64,000 nt of DNA, from NCBI RefSeq assembly GCF_900105345.1, contig NZ_FNSN01000003.1:744001-808000 (forward strand). The letters run 5' to 3'. The stretch's first letter is position 1. The number at the start of each line of letters is the position of its first letter. Source of the stretch: Arthrobacter woluwensis. GTDB taxonomy: Bacteria > Actinomycetota > Actinomycetes > Actinomycetales > Micrococcaceae. The translations under genes were made by a program, and so were the position numbers. This document shows, one piece after another, positions 1 to 8,535 of this stretch. The notes beneath the pieces are model-generated. The model did not search any database, had not been told where the DNA came from, and saw only the letters and a list, made by a program, of their open reading frames with translations.

Positions 1-1229
1 CCCGGTCCTCCGGGCCGGCCGCCCTCTGCTGGCTGGCCATGGTGCTGGACGGCTTCGACCTGGTGGTCCTCGGGGCCGTGATCCCCACTCTGCTCAAGAG
101 CAAGGACCTCGGTTTCGATCCCGCCGGGGCCACCCTGGCGGCCACCCTCTCGCTCGTGGGAGTGGGGCTCGGTGCGCTCTTCATCGCGCCGCTTTCCGAC
201 CGCTTCGGCCGCAAGCGCCTCCTGGTGGCCTGCGTGCTGTGGTTCTCCATCTTCACCCTCGCCGTGACCGTGGCCCCCAACGTCGCGGTCTTCAGCGCCT
301 TCCGGTTGCTCGCCGGCGTCGGCCTCGGGGCCTGCCTGCCCGCGGCCCTGGCCTACATGAACGACTTCGCGCCCGCGTCCTCCTCCGCCCGCGCCACCAC
401 CCGGACCATGACCGGCTATCACGCCGGCGCCGTGGTGACCTCGCTGCTCGCGCTGGCCCTCATCCCCGACTGGCGCGCCGTGTTCGTGATCGGCGGCATC
501 GCCGGGCTCGTCCTCGCACCGATCCTGTGGTTCCGTCTGCCGGACACCACGGTGGACCGGCTCGCCGTGGGCGCTCCCGTCGAGGACCAGGCGGCGGCGG
601 GGGAACAGGCGGGGAAGCCCGCTGCCGCCGGCGCGAAGCCGGGCTTCCGGGTCCTGCTGCGGAAGCCGTACCCGCTCATCGCGGCGGGCATCGCGGCCGC
701 GTCCTTCATGGGGCTGCTGCTCGTGTACGGCCTGAACACCTGGCTCCCGACCCTCATGGCGAGTGCCGGGTATTCCATGAGCTCGTCCCTCGCCCTGCTG
801 TTCATCCTGAATCTCGGCGCCGTGGCCGGGCTCCTGCTGGCAGGCTGGCTGGCCGACCGGCACGGCACCAAACGGATCACCCTGCTCTGGTTCGGCCTGG
901 CCGCGGTGCTGCTCGCCCTGCTGAGCCTGAAGCTCCAGAACGAGCTCCTGCTCGACCTGGCCGTCTTCGTCACCGGCGTGTTCGTGTTCAGCGCGCAGGT
1001 CCTGGTGTACGCGTGGGTGAGCCAGCTCTTCCCGCGCGAACTCACGGGCACCGCACTCGGTTTCTCCGCGGGCGTCGGCCGCGTGGGCGCCATCCTGGGG
1101 CCGGCCGTCACGGGAGCGCTCGTCGCCGGAGGCATCGCTTATCCGTGGGGCTTCTACGTGTTCGCCCTCGCCGCGGTGGCGGCGCTGGCCGCGCTGCTGT
1201 TCATCCCGACGTCGCGCCCGGCGGACTAA
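1..1229 (+). CDS. MFS aromatic acid:H+ symporter (AAHS type), 5' end outside window
   Basis: Inner-membrane major facilitator that probably imports an aromatic or hydroaromatic acid with protons. The frame is open from base 3 to the left edge, so the true start lies outside the window; the first in-frame ATG at 39 falls inside TM1. The motif DGFDL in TM1 is the hallmark acidic motif of the PcaK/BenK family, and the loop SDRFGRKR is the MFS signature between TM2 and TM3. A hydrophilic Ala/Gly/Glu-rich loop separates the two six-helix halves, and the second half repeats the signature as ADRHGTKR. It converges with, and overlaps by 4 bp, the IclR gene. Context suggests uptake of protocatechuate, shikimate or related acids; the exact substrate cannot be read from sequence. 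Confidence 0.88.
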   Translation, partial: RSSGPAALCWLAMVLDGFDLVVLGAVIPTLLKSKDLGFDPAGATLAATLSLVGVGLGALFIAPLSDRFGRKRLLVACVLWFSIFTLAVTVAPNVAVFSAFRLLAGVGLGACLPAALAYMNDFAPASSSARATTRTMTGYHAGAVVTSLLALALIPDWRAVFVIGGIAGLVLAPILWFRLPDTTVDRLAVGAPVEDQAAAGEQAGKPAAAGAKPGFRVLLRKPYPLIAAGIAAASFMGLLLVYGLNTWLPTLMASAGYSMSSSLALLFILNLGAVAGLLLAGWLADRHGTKRITLLWFGLAAVLLALLSLKLQNELLLDLAVFVTGVFVFSAQVLVYAWVSQLFPRELTGTALGFSAGVGRVGAILGPAVTGALVAGGIAYPWGFYVFALAAVAALAALLFIPTSRPAD

Positions 1230-1975
1230 GCGCGCCGGAGCGTCTCCAGGCCGCGCCGCACACCCTGCGCCGCGGCCTGGAGCGCCGCCACGATCTCCCG
1301 GAGGCGCACCTCCGTCACCGGGACGACGACGCCGAGCGCGGCCACGGCGTGCCCCCGCGGGTCCAGCACGGGCGCGGCGATGCCCGACGTGTCCGGGTCG
1401 AGGATCCCCACGAGCTGGGCATACCCGTTGCGGGCGGTCTCCGCGAGCCGCAGCCGGAGTTCGTCCTCCGGCACGGCGCCCGCGAGGGTCTGCCGCGCCA
1501 CGTACTCCGCCTGGACCTCCCGCGGCTGGAACGCCATGAGCGCCAAACCCGCCGAGGAGAGGTGCACGGGGAGCCGGCCCGCGACCGTCGCCCGGTTCAC
1601 CACCGAGCCCGGCCGGGAGAGCCGCTCCACGAACAGGGCGTCCGGCCCGTCCAGCACCGCGAGATTCACGTTCTGCCGGAGCACCTGCTGGATGTCCTCC
1701 ATGAAGGGCAGGGCCACGGTGCGCAGTTCCAGAGTGGGCGCGTTCCGGCTGACGAGTTCCCAGAGGCGCAGCCCCGGCTTCACCGCACCGCCCTCCTCGA
1801 CGTCGAGGAGTCCGTGATCGCTCATCTGGCGGACGAGGCGATGCGCTGAGGACAGCGGCAGCCCCGCCCGGGCCGCGAGGTCGGAGAGAGGGAGTCTGGG
1901 GGTGCCCTCCGGGAAGGCGGCCAGCAGCCGCACCACGCGGTCCACCGCGGAGTCACCCGATGCGGAGTTCGCCAT
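1226..1975 (-). CDS. IclR-family transcriptional regulator
   Basis: A 249-residue regulator with an N-terminal winged helix (about residues 8-70, helix-turn-helix around LSDLAARAGLPLSSAHRLV) and a C-terminal IclR effector domain (about 75-245). The start is supported by a strong GAGGAGGT ribosome site just upstream. It lies 30 bp after the dehydroshikimate dehydratase on the same strand, so it is probably the last gene of the aroE-qsuB-iclR unit and may control that unit and the flanking transporter. Family members often bind aromatic or small carboxylic acids; the ligand here is unknown. Confidence 0.9.
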   Translation of the reverse strand: MANSASGDSAVDRVVRLLAAFPEGTPRLPLSDLAARAGLPLSSAHRLVRQMSDHGLLDVEEGGAVKPGLRLWELVSRNAPTLELRTVALPFMEDIQQVLRQNVNLAVLDGPDALFVERLSRPGSVVNRATVAGRLPVHLSSAGLALMAFQPREVQAEYVARQTLAGAVPEDELRLRLAETARNGYAQLVGILDPDTSGIAAPVLDPRGHAVAALGVVVPVTEVRLREIVAALQAAAQGVRRGLETLRRA

Positions 1976-2005
1976 GAGACACCTCCTCGTGCCAGGCCGT
2001 GCCGC

Positions 2006-3892
2006 TCAGGCGGACGGCCGGTCCTGACGGGCGTCGTACTGGACGGCGTGGCGGACCGGGGCGTTCGCGGCGCCGTAACCGTCGTAGCCGCCGCGGCGCT
2101 CCACCATCTCGAAGAAGACGCTGCCCACCGTGGCGGTGTAGAAGTGCAGGAACTCGCCGTCGCCGTCGCGGTCGTAGAGGAGATCGAGGTCCCGCAGCGT
2201 GGCCAGGAACTCCGGATCGAGCTGGAACCGGGCGTCCAGGTCCTCGTAATAGTTGGCGGGGATGGGCAGGAACTCCAGCCCCCGGTCCTTCGCCGCACGC
2301 GCCGTGGCCACGAGGTCGTCGACGGCGAAGGCGATGTGCTCCTGGTAGGTCTTGCGGCCCGGATCCCCGCCGGAATCGAGGCCCTGCTGGACCACGGGGG
2401 CGAGATTGAGCACCAGGCGCACGGCACGGTCCGAGGTCTGCATGACCTGCGAACGGACCAGGCCGGTGGGGCTGGGCACCTCGGCGAACGGCGCGGGCTC
2501 CAGCGCCAGGGCGCTCGTGTAGAAGAGGACGGCCTCGTCGAAGTGCTGCCACGGCTGGGCCAGGTTCACGTGGTCGATCGTCGCGGCGCCGCCCACCTTC
2601 CCGGGGCCGTCGCCGTCTCCGAATTCGTGAGTCCACACGGCGACTCCTCCCGGGCGGCTCTGGCACAGGAAGATCTCCGTCGAATCCGGGGCTGAGACCC
2701 CCTGGAAGACCTCCTCGTCGGCCTGGACCGTGCGGGCGACCGCGGGCGCCTTCAGCTGCTGGGCTCGCGCGGAGGCGAGCAGCGGTGACTCGACGTCGAA
2801 ACCGAGCGCGGCGATCGCGGGTTCGGCCTGGGAGGGCGCCTGCTCGTTGATGATGACGCGCGCCTGGCCCAGGGTCCAGAGCTGGACGTCCTTGGTGCGG
2901 TGCCGTCCCGCGAAGCTGAAGCCGAGCTGCCCGAGCAGCGTCTCCAGTCCGGCGGTGTCCTCGGCCTTCACCTCGGCGAAGTCGAAGCCGGCGGGCTCCG
3001 GCACCCGGGGCAGGGTGGCCAGTTCCATCGGGTGACGACGGCGGTGCGCAGCCTCCGTGCCCCCGTCCTGCTCGGTGAGCCAGCGTGCGCTCTGCTCCTC
3101 CAGCCAGATGAGCGACCGCATGGCGTCCACCGCGGTGCGGTCCACATCGGCCTGCCGGAAGACGTCGTTGAAGACCTCGAGGGAGACGGGACCGGAGTAG
3201 CCCGCCCGGATCACGTGGCCCATGAACTTCGCCAGGTCGAACTGCCCCTCGCCCGGGAACACCCGGTGGTGGCGGCTCCAGGACAGGACGTCCATGGAGA
3301 GGCGCGGGGCGTCGGCCACCTGGACGAAGAAGATCTTCTCCGGGTCGAAGGCCTCGATGGGCGCGGTGTCCCAGTCCCGGGAGAGGATGTGGAAGGAGTC
3401 CAGGCAGGTGCCGAGGTTCGGGTGGTCCACCATCTCGACGAGCCGGTGGGCGTGTTCGTAGTCGTTGACGTACTTGCCCCACGCCAGCGCCTCGTAGGCC
3501 ACCTTCACGCCGTGCTCACCGGCGAGTTCCGCGAGGCGGGCGAGCTGCTCGGCGCGCAGGCCGTCGTCGTCGATCTGTGCGGTGGCGACGTTGCTGCACA
3601 CGAGGATCGTGTCCATGCCGAGGCGGGACATGAGGCGGAACTTGGCATCGGCGCGGCGGAGGTTCTCCCGCAGGAGGTCCTCGGGGACGCTGTCGAAGTC
3701 ACGGAAAGGCTGGTAGAGATCGAGGCCGAGGCCGAGGTCGGCGGCCAGGGAGCGGACGTCCTCGGGACTGAGCGGGGAGGTGATCAGGTCGGGCTCGAAG
3801 ATCTCGATCCCGTCGAAGCCGGCGATGGCGCAGGCCTGCATCTTCTCGCGCAGCGTGCCGGACAGGCAGACGGTGGCGACTCCCGTGCGCAT
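2006..3892 (-). CDS. qsuB: 3-dehydroshikimate dehydratase fused to HPPD-like VOC domain
   Basis: Converts 3-dehydroshikimate to protocatechuate, feeding the beta-ketoadipate pathway. The 628 residues match bifunctional QsuB/QuiC1. Residues 1 to about 275 form an AP-endonuclease-like TIM barrel with conserved acidic and His positions in YEALAWGKY, CLDSFH and SLEVFND. Residues about 300-625 resemble 4-hydroxyphenylpyruvate dioxygenase and keep its iron-ligand pattern (His in IDHVNLA, His in EHIAFAV, Glu in FFEMVERRGG). I chose the ATG at 3892 because it overlaps the upstream stop as TGATG and the protein then begins MRTGVATVCLSG, the usual start of the barrel. The frame stays open upstream only because of overlap with the previous gene. 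In known family members the C-terminal half has no proven reaction. Confidence 0.9.
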   Translation of the reverse strand: MRTGVATVCLSGTLREKMQACAIAGFDGIEIFEPDLITSPLSPEDVRSLAADLGLGLDLYQPFRDFDSVPEDLLRENLRRADAKFRLMSRLGMDTILVCSNVATAQIDDDGLRAEQLARLAELAGEHGVKVAYEALAWGKYVNDYEHAHRLVEMVDHPNLGTCLDSFHILSRDWDTAPIEAFDPEKIFFVQVADAPRLSMDVLSWSRHHRVFPGEGQFDLAKFMGHVIRAGYSGPVSLEVFNDVFRQADVDRTAVDAMRSLIWLEEQSARWLTEQDGGTEAAHRRRHPMELATLPRVPEPAGFDFAEVKAEDTAGLETLLGQLGFSFAGRHRTKDVQLWTLGQARVIINEQAPSQAEPAIAALGFDVESPLLASARAQQLKAPAVARTVQADEEVFQGVSAPDSTEIFLCQSRPGGVAVWTHEFGDGDGPGKVGGAATIDHVNLAQPWQHFDEAVLFYTSALALEPAPFAEVPSPTGLVRSQVMQTSDRAVRLVLNLAPVVQQGLDSGGDPGRKTYQEHIAFAVDDLVATARAAKDRGLEFLPIPANYYEDLDARFQLDPEFLATLRDLDLLYDRDGDGEFLHFYTATVGSVFFEMVERRGGYDGYGAANAPVRHAVQYDARQDRPSA

Positions 3893-4788
3893 CAGCGGCC
3901 CCCTTCCGTAGCGGTGGCGTCCTCCGCCGCGATCAGCTCCAGGAAGTGTTCGCGCATGCGGCCGGCGTCGGCGTCGTGGCCGGTGAAGAGCCGGAAGGCG
4001 TCGGCGGCCTGCCCCACCGCCATGCGGCCCCCGTCCAGGACGCGGCAGCCGATGGCCCGGGCCCGTCGCACGAGTTCGGTCTCGAGTGGACGGTAGACGA
4101 TGTCCGCCACCCAGTGCCGGGGTTCCAGCAGCGCCGGATCCAACGGCAGGCCGGGGTGCGCGGCCATGCCGATCGGCGTGCAGTGCACCAGACCGTCGGC
4201 GAGCGGCAGGAGCGCCGGCAGCTCGTCCGGGGTGTGCGCGGTGACGACCGCGCCGGGGAACAGCGCCCGCAGGCTCTCGGCGCGCTCGGCGCACCGGACC
4301 GGGTCCGTGTCCACCAGATCCAGCACCCCGACGCCGGCGGTCAGGAGCGCATAGGCGACGGCGGACCCGGCGCCTCCCGCACCCAGCTGCACCACCCGCT
4401 CGAGCGAGGCTCCCGGCAGGCCGTCGGCGAGGGCGCGGGCGAAGCCGGAGAAATCGGTGTTGTGGCCGATGAACCGTCCGTCCTCGATCACGACCGTGTT
4501 CACCGCGGCGAGCCGCCGGGCGTCCTCGGACACCTCGTCGAGATGCGCCATCACGAGCTGCTTGCAGGGGTGCGTGATGTTCAGACCGTTGAAGCCGAGA
4601 TCGGCGGCCCACCGCAGCAGCTCGCCGATCGAGCCGGCGGGGAGGCCGGTCTCGAGCAGATCGAGGGGTCGGTACAGGTACCGGAGGCCCTGCCGGTCGC
4701 CCTCCCGCTCATGCATCGGCGGGGTGAGGGACGGCAGGACGCCCTCGCCCACCAGGCCCACCAGGAATGATCCTGCTCGAGTGCTCAT
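3892..4788 (-). CDS. aroE: Shikimate/quinate dehydrogenase
   Basis: Oxidoreductase interconverting shikimate and 3-dehydroshikimate; here probably catabolic. The 298-residue protein has an N-terminal substrate domain with the catalytic Lys in NITHPCKQLV and the Asp in NTDFSGF, then a Rossmann domain with GAGGAGSAV. An Asp at the end of the second Rossmann strand (LVDTDPVR) instead of the NRT-type motif suggests NAD+ use, as in QsuD, rather than NADP+. The ATG at 4788 is preceded by AAAGGAGCG; an upstream in-frame extension to 4848 lacks a ribosome site. Its stop overlaps the dehydratase start by one base (TGATG), indicating translational coupling. No dehydroquinate dehydratase is present, so shikimate is a more likely substrate than quinate. 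Confidence 0.88.
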   Translation of the reverse strand: MSTRAGSFLVGLVGEGVLPSLTPPMHEREGDRQGLRYLYRPLDLLETGLPAGSIGELLRWAADLGFNGLNITHPCKQLVMAHLDEVSEDARRLAAVNTVVIEDGRFIGHNTDFSGFARALADGLPGASLERVVQLGAGGAGSAVAYALLTAGVGVLDLVDTDPVRCAERAESLRALFPGAVVTAHTPDELPALLPLADGLVHCTPIGMAAHPGLPLDPALLEPRHWVADIVYRPLETELVRRARAIGCRVLDGGRMAVGQAADAFRLFTGHDADAGRMREHFLELIAAEDATATEGGR

Positions 4789-4872
4789 GCTCTTCGCTCC
4801 TTTGTCGGCCTGGGGGTTCAATGCCGGACGGTATGACCCAGGGTACACACGATGTTCACATCAAGCACAAGT

Positions 4873-4887
4873 GTTCGCATGCCGAAC
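4873..4887. promoter_or_regulatory. Putative IclR-type operator upstream of the aroE-qsuB unit
   Basis: The sequence GTTCGCATGCCGAAC is an inverted repeat (GTTCG/CGAAC). It matches at 11 of 15 positions the TTTCGCATTGCGAAA element upstream of the OHCU decarboxylase gene. A weaker copy (GTTCACATCAAGCAC) starts 19 bp away at 4854. It lies 85 bp upstream of the aroE start and between that gene and an IclR gene, so an IclR regulator is the likely binder. The 160-bp gap 4789-4948 holds no other clear element. Confidence 0.4.
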
Positions 4888-4948
4888 GGATGTCGCGAGC
4901 GGGCGCTGCGAGCGGGTGTGCGGCCCGTGACGGGGTTCATCGCTGCGC

Positions 4949-5719
4949 TCATCGCGACGGCAGGCGCGCGGCCAGCTCGCCGGCCGCGTCCCGCAGGAGG
5001 GGGACGGCGCCCTGCAGCTGTTCCACGCTCATCCGGAACACCGGCGCCGCCGTGGCCAGGGCCGCGAGCACGCCGCCGTGGCCGGCGAGCACCGGCACCG
5101 CGATGGCCCGCATGCCGATCTCGTTCTCCTCGTCCATGAGGGCGAAGCCCTGATGCCGGACGCGGGCGATCTCGGCGCGGAACGCCTCGCGGTCCGTGAT
5201 CGAGTGTTCGGTGAGGGGCGTCAGCTCCAGCTCGGCCAGGAGCGCCTCCCGCTCCTCGTCCGGCGCGAACGCCACGAGGACCTTGCCCACCGCCGTCGTG
5301 TGCAGCTGGCCGAGGTGTCCGGGATCGCTCGTGACGCGGAACATCTGGGGGCCGTCCACCTTGTTCACGGTCAGGTAGCGGTGCTGATCCCGGACGGAGA
5401 GGATCGTCGCCTCGCCCGTGCCTTCGGTGACCCGTTGCAGGACCGGCCGCGCCGTTCCCGCGAAGCCGTGGTGATTCGAGACGCGCTGCCCCAGCTGGAA
5501 GACCCGGAGGCCCAGGTGATACCGGCGTCCCTCCGGTTCGTAATCCACGAAACCGTCCCGCGTCAGGGAGCCCAGCAGTCGGTAGGCGGTGCTGAACGGC
5601 AGATCGGATCGGCGCGCCAGTTCCGCGGCGCTCGCGCCACGCGGTTCATCGCCCAGCAGCACGAGCAGGCTCAATGCCTTGCCGATCATGTCCGTCTTGC
5701 CGGTTTCCTTCTCGCTCAT
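4949..5719 (-). CDS. IclR-family transcriptional regulator
   Basis: A 256-residue IclR regulator: winged helix at about residues 10-75 (ASAAELARRSDLPFSTAYRL) and effector-binding domain at about 80-250 with the usual LHTTAVGKVLVA and IAVPVL segments. It is divergent from the MHS transporter at 5954 and lies upstream of, on the same strand as, the shikimate dehydrogenase, so it probably governs shikimate uptake and/or breakdown. It shares low similarity with the other IclR protein of this cluster, so two effectors are plausible. The ligand is unknown. Confidence 0.9.
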   Translation of the reverse strand: MSEKETGKTDMIGKALSLLVLLGDEPRGASAAELARRSDLPFSTAYRLLGSLTRDGFVDYEPEGRRYHLGLRVFQLGQRVSNHHGFAGTARPVLQRVTEGTGEATILSVRDQHRYLTVNKVDGPQMFRVTSDPGHLGQLHTTAVGKVLVAFAPDEEREALLAELELTPLTEHSITDREAFRAEIARVRHQGFALMDEENEIGMRAIAVPVLAGHGGVLAALATAAPVFRMSVEQLQGAVPLLRDAAGELAARLPSR

Positions 5720-5730
5720 GAAGAGAAGAT

Positions 5731-5801
5731 TGCCACATTGTGAGAGCTATATCTAGATCGTGAGAAAAATTCTTGACAGTGACGGCGCTCACAGCCAGAA
5801 T
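5731..5801 (+). promoter_or_regulatory. Promoter of the MHS transporter with overlapping candidate operators
   Basis: TTGACA at 5773-5778 and CAGAAT at 5796-5801 are separated by 17 bp, a good sigma70-type promoter pointing toward the transporter. Just upstream, TGCCACATTGTGAGA (5731-5745) matches 12 of 15 bases of the palindrome upstream of hyi. GTGAGA recurs exactly 20 bp apart at 5740 and 5760, and CTCAC at 5788 is its inverse inside the promoter spacer. These are consistent with IclR binding between the divergent genes. Promoter assignment is by eye. Confidence 0.5.
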
Positions 5802-5953
5802 CTTCTGTATCGCACCAACAGCTCTCATGATCCGGAAGCTGTTGCCGAGCGGGAATTCTCTCGCCAGCCGAAACCGTGATCCGGGCCGGCCGCCCGCATT
5901 CACCCCAGCGACTCCACCCTGATGCGACATCGCCGTCACACCGAAGGAATCCC

Positions 5954-7279
5954 ATGAACCAGACCCTTCCGCCCGCAGCGCCGGGCGCCGTCCCCTCCGG
6001 AGCGGCCGCGGGCCACTCCGGCACTCCCCGGAAGGCCGCCCTGGCCAGCTTCCTCGGCAGCGCGGTGGAGTATTACGACTTCTTCATCTTCGGTTCCGCC
6101 GCGGCGCTGATCTTCCCCAAGGTGTTCTTCCCCAGCGCCGATGCGAACGCCACCATCATGTCCTTCGCGACGTTCGGCTTCGCCTACATCGCCCGGCCCG
6201 TGGGCGCGGTCTTCCTGGGCCACTTCGGCGACCGACTCGGACGACAGAGGGTGCTCATGTTCACCCTGGTCCTGATGGGCGCCTCGACCTTCGTCATCGG
6301 CTGCCTCCCGGACTTCAAGACCGTGGGCTGGTGGGCACCCGCCCTCCTGGTGCTCGCGCGTCTCTGCCAGGGCCTTTCCGCGGCAGGTGAACAGGCGGGC
6401 GCTTCCTCGATGACGCTGGAGCACGCCCCCGACGACCGCCGGGCCTTCTTCACCTCGTGGACCCTCACCGGGACGCAGGGCGGGCAGATCCTCGCCGCCC
6501 TGGCCTTCATCCCCGTCGTCGCCCTGCCGGACGACCTGAAGTACGGCATCGGCTGGCGCATCCCGTTCTGGCTGAGCGCCGCCGTCGTCGTGGTCGCGTT
6601 CTTCATCCGCCGCAGCCTGCACGAGCCCACCACCTTCGCCGAGGCCAAGAAAGCGCGGCTGCCCTTCGTCGAGCTGATGAAGTATCACTGGCGAGACGTG
6701 GTCCGCGTGATCTGCTGCGCCTTCATCGCCGCGATCAGCACCGTCTTCGGCACCCTCGCCATCAGCTACGGCAAGCAGGTCGCCCATGTGGACAGCACCG
6801 TGACGCTGTGGCTCGTGGTGGTGGCGAACGTGGTGGCCCTCGGCACCCAGCCGTTCTTCGGCACGCTGGCAGACCGCTTCGGCCGCAAGCCGCTGTTCGT
6901 CTACGGCGCCCTGTCCAGCGCGGTCATGACGCCGCTGTTCTTCCTGAGCCTGCAGTCCGGTTCGGTCCCGCTGATGTTCGTGGCCGCCATCGTGTACTTC
7001 TCCTGCGGCTATGCGGCGGCGAACGCGGTCTGGCCGTCCTTCTACGGCGAGATGTTCAGCACCCAGGTCCGCTTCTCGGGTCTGGCCGTGGGAACCCAGC
7101 TCGGATTCCTCATGGCCGGCTTCGCTCCCACGATCGTCTCGGCGATCGGCGGCACCGGCCCCGGCGGCTGGGTCCAGACGTCGATCTTCGCCGCGGTCAT
7201 CTGCGTGATCGCCGCGGTGTCGGCGCTGACAGCCCGCGAGACGGCCAAGGTCCCCACCGCCCAGCTCGGCCTGAAGTAG
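5954..7279 (+). CDS. MHS-family MFS transporter (shikimate/alpha-ketoglutarate permease type)
   Basis: A 441-residue, 12-helix metabolite:H+ symporter of the ShiA/ProP/KgtP group. Evidence includes SAVEYYDFFIFG in the first helix, GHFGDRLGRQR in the 2-3 loop, the long loop QGLSAAGEQAGA, and ADRFGRKP in the second half. The start at 5954 follows GAAGGAAT; the open frame extends upstream to 5876 without a ribosome site. It is divergent from an IclR gene and near the shikimate dehydrogenase and dehydroshikimate dehydratase, so shikimate is the best substrate guess. Other dicarboxylates or betaine-like compounds cannot be excluded. Confidence 0.87.
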   Translation: MNQTLPPAAPGAVPSGAAAGHSGTPRKAALASFLGSAVEYYDFFIFGSAAALIFPKVFFPSADANATIMSFATFGFAYIARPVGAVFLGHFGDRLGRQRVLMFTLVLMGASTFVIGCLPDFKTVGWWAPALLVLARLCQGLSAAGEQAGASSMTLEHAPDDRRAFFTSWTLTGTQGGQILAALAFIPVVALPDDLKYGIGWRIPFWLSAAVVVVAFFIRRSLHEPTTFAEAKKARLPFVELMKYHWRDVVRVICCAFIAAISTVFGTLAISYGKQVAHVDSTVTLWLVVVANVVALGTQPFFGTLADRFGRKPLFVYGALSSAVMTPLFFLSLQSGSVPLMFVAAIVYFSCGYAAANAVWPSFYGEMFSTQVRFSGLAVGTQLGFLMAGFAPTIVSAIGGTGPGGWVQTSIFAAVICVIAAVSALTARETAKVPTAQLGLK

Positions 7280-7291
7280 CACCCCTTAACG

Positions 7292-7361
7292 ATCGACTGC
7301 TCCATACGATGTCGTTTTTCCCCGGAAATGGGGGATTTCGACATCGTATGGAGCAGTCGAT
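7292..7361. terminator. Long perfect intergenic hairpin (bidirectional terminator candidate)
   Basis: Arms 7292-7314 and 7339-7361 are perfectly complementary over 23 bp, around a 24-base centre that itself contains CCCC/GGGG and a run of five T. It sits in the 98-bp gap between the convergent MHS transporter and purM genes, so it could terminate both. It is far longer than a usual intrinsic terminator. Confidence 0.7.
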
Positions 7362-7377
7362 GAAGGGGGTGGGAGGG

Positions 7378-8511
7378 TCAGGCGTACTGGCCCACCAGGC
7401 GGACCGCGCCGCCGTCGACGCCCTTGGCACCCTGGACGTAGTCGACCGTGCCGGTGAAGGCGCCGGTGTCCTCGGCGACCGTGCCCATGACCCAGGAGGG
7501 CAGTCCCCGCTCGTTCAGACGCGCGACGGCGGCATCCGCGGCTTCGGGGGACGCGATCGCGATCATGCCCACACCCAGGTTCAGGGTGCGCTCCAGATCG
7601 GCGAGCGGCACGTTGCCCAGCTCGGAGACGAGCTTGAAGATCGCGGGCAGCTCCCAGGTGTTGCGGTCGACCGTGGCCAGCAGGCCCTGCGGCAGCACAC
7701 GGGCCAGGTTGGCGGCCAGGCCGCCACCCGTGACGTGGCTGAACCCGTTGATGCCCTTGCCGGAGTTCACCGGGAAGGTGCGGGTCAGGTCGAGGCAGTC
7801 GGCGGCGTACACGCGGGTGGGCTCCAGGAGCTCCTCGCCGAGCGTGCGGCCGAGCTCGGACACCTGACGGTCCAGTTCCCAGCCGGCGTGGTTGATGACG
7901 CGGCGGACCAGGGAATAGCCGTTGGAGTGCAGGCCGGAGGAAGCCATGCCGATCACGACGTCGCCCGCCTTGACCCGCTCCGGGCCGAGCAGCGCGTCAG
8001 CTTCGACCACACCGGTGGCCGCGCCCGCGACGTCGTACTCATGCTCACCCAGCAGACCGGGGTGCTCGGCCGTCTCGCCGCCCACCAGCGCGGTGCCCGC
8101 CACGGAGCAGGCCGCGGCGATGCCACGGACGATGTCCGCGATGCGCTCCGGGACCACCTTGCCGCAGGCGATGTAGTCGGTCATGTACAGCGGCTCGGCG
8201 CCCACCACGACGATGTCGTCCACGACCATGCCCACCAGGTCGAAGCCGATGGTGTCGTGGATGTCCATGGCCTGGGCGATCGCGACCTTGGTGCCGACGC
8301 CGTCCGTGGACGTCGCGAGCAGCGGCTTGCGGTACGTCAGCAGGCGGGAGACGTCGAAGAGGCCGGCGAAGCCGCCCACGCCGCCCAGCACGGAGGAGTT
8401 GTGGGTGGCCTTGACGGCGTCCTTCATCAGTTCGACGGCGCGGTCGCCGGCTTCCACATCGACGCCGGCGGAGGCGTAGGTGATGCCGTTCTCGGCGGGG
8501 GAGGAGCTCAT
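7378..8511 (-). CDS. purM: Phosphoribosylformylglycinamidine cyclo-ligase (AIR synthetase)
   Basis: Cytosolic ATP-dependent ring closure of FGAM to aminoimidazole ribonucleotide, fifth step of purine synthesis. The 377 residues show the PurM signature: YASAGVDVEAG near the N-terminus, GGVGGFAGLF, TDGVGTKV, GFDLVGMVVDDI, ALVGGETAEHPG, ASSGLHSNGYSLVR and HVTGGGLAANLARVLP. The length is normal for actinobacteria. The ATG at 8511 follows AAAGG. It lies 24 bp downstream of purF on the same strand, the usual purF-purM pair, and is surely co-transcribed with it. Confidence 0.97.
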   Translation of the reverse strand: MSSSPAENGITYASAGVDVEAGDRAVELMKDAVKATHNSSVLGGVGGFAGLFDVSRLLTYRKPLLATSTDGVGTKVAIAQAMDIHDTIGFDLVGMVVDDIVVVGAEPLYMTDYIACGKVVPERIADIVRGIAAACSVAGTALVGGETAEHPGLLGEHEYDVAGAATGVVEADALLGPERVKAGDVVIGMASSGLHSNGYSLVRRVINHAGWELDRQVSELGRTLGEELLEPTRVYAADCLDLTRTFPVNSGKGINGFSHVTGGGLAANLARVLPQGLLATVDRNTWELPAIFKLVSELGNVPLADLERTLNLGVGMIAIASPEAADAAVARLNERGLPSWVMGTVAEDTGAFTGTVDYVQGAKGVDGGAVRLVGQYA

Positions 8512-8535
8512 GGCTGCCTTTCTGGTGGGCGCGGC

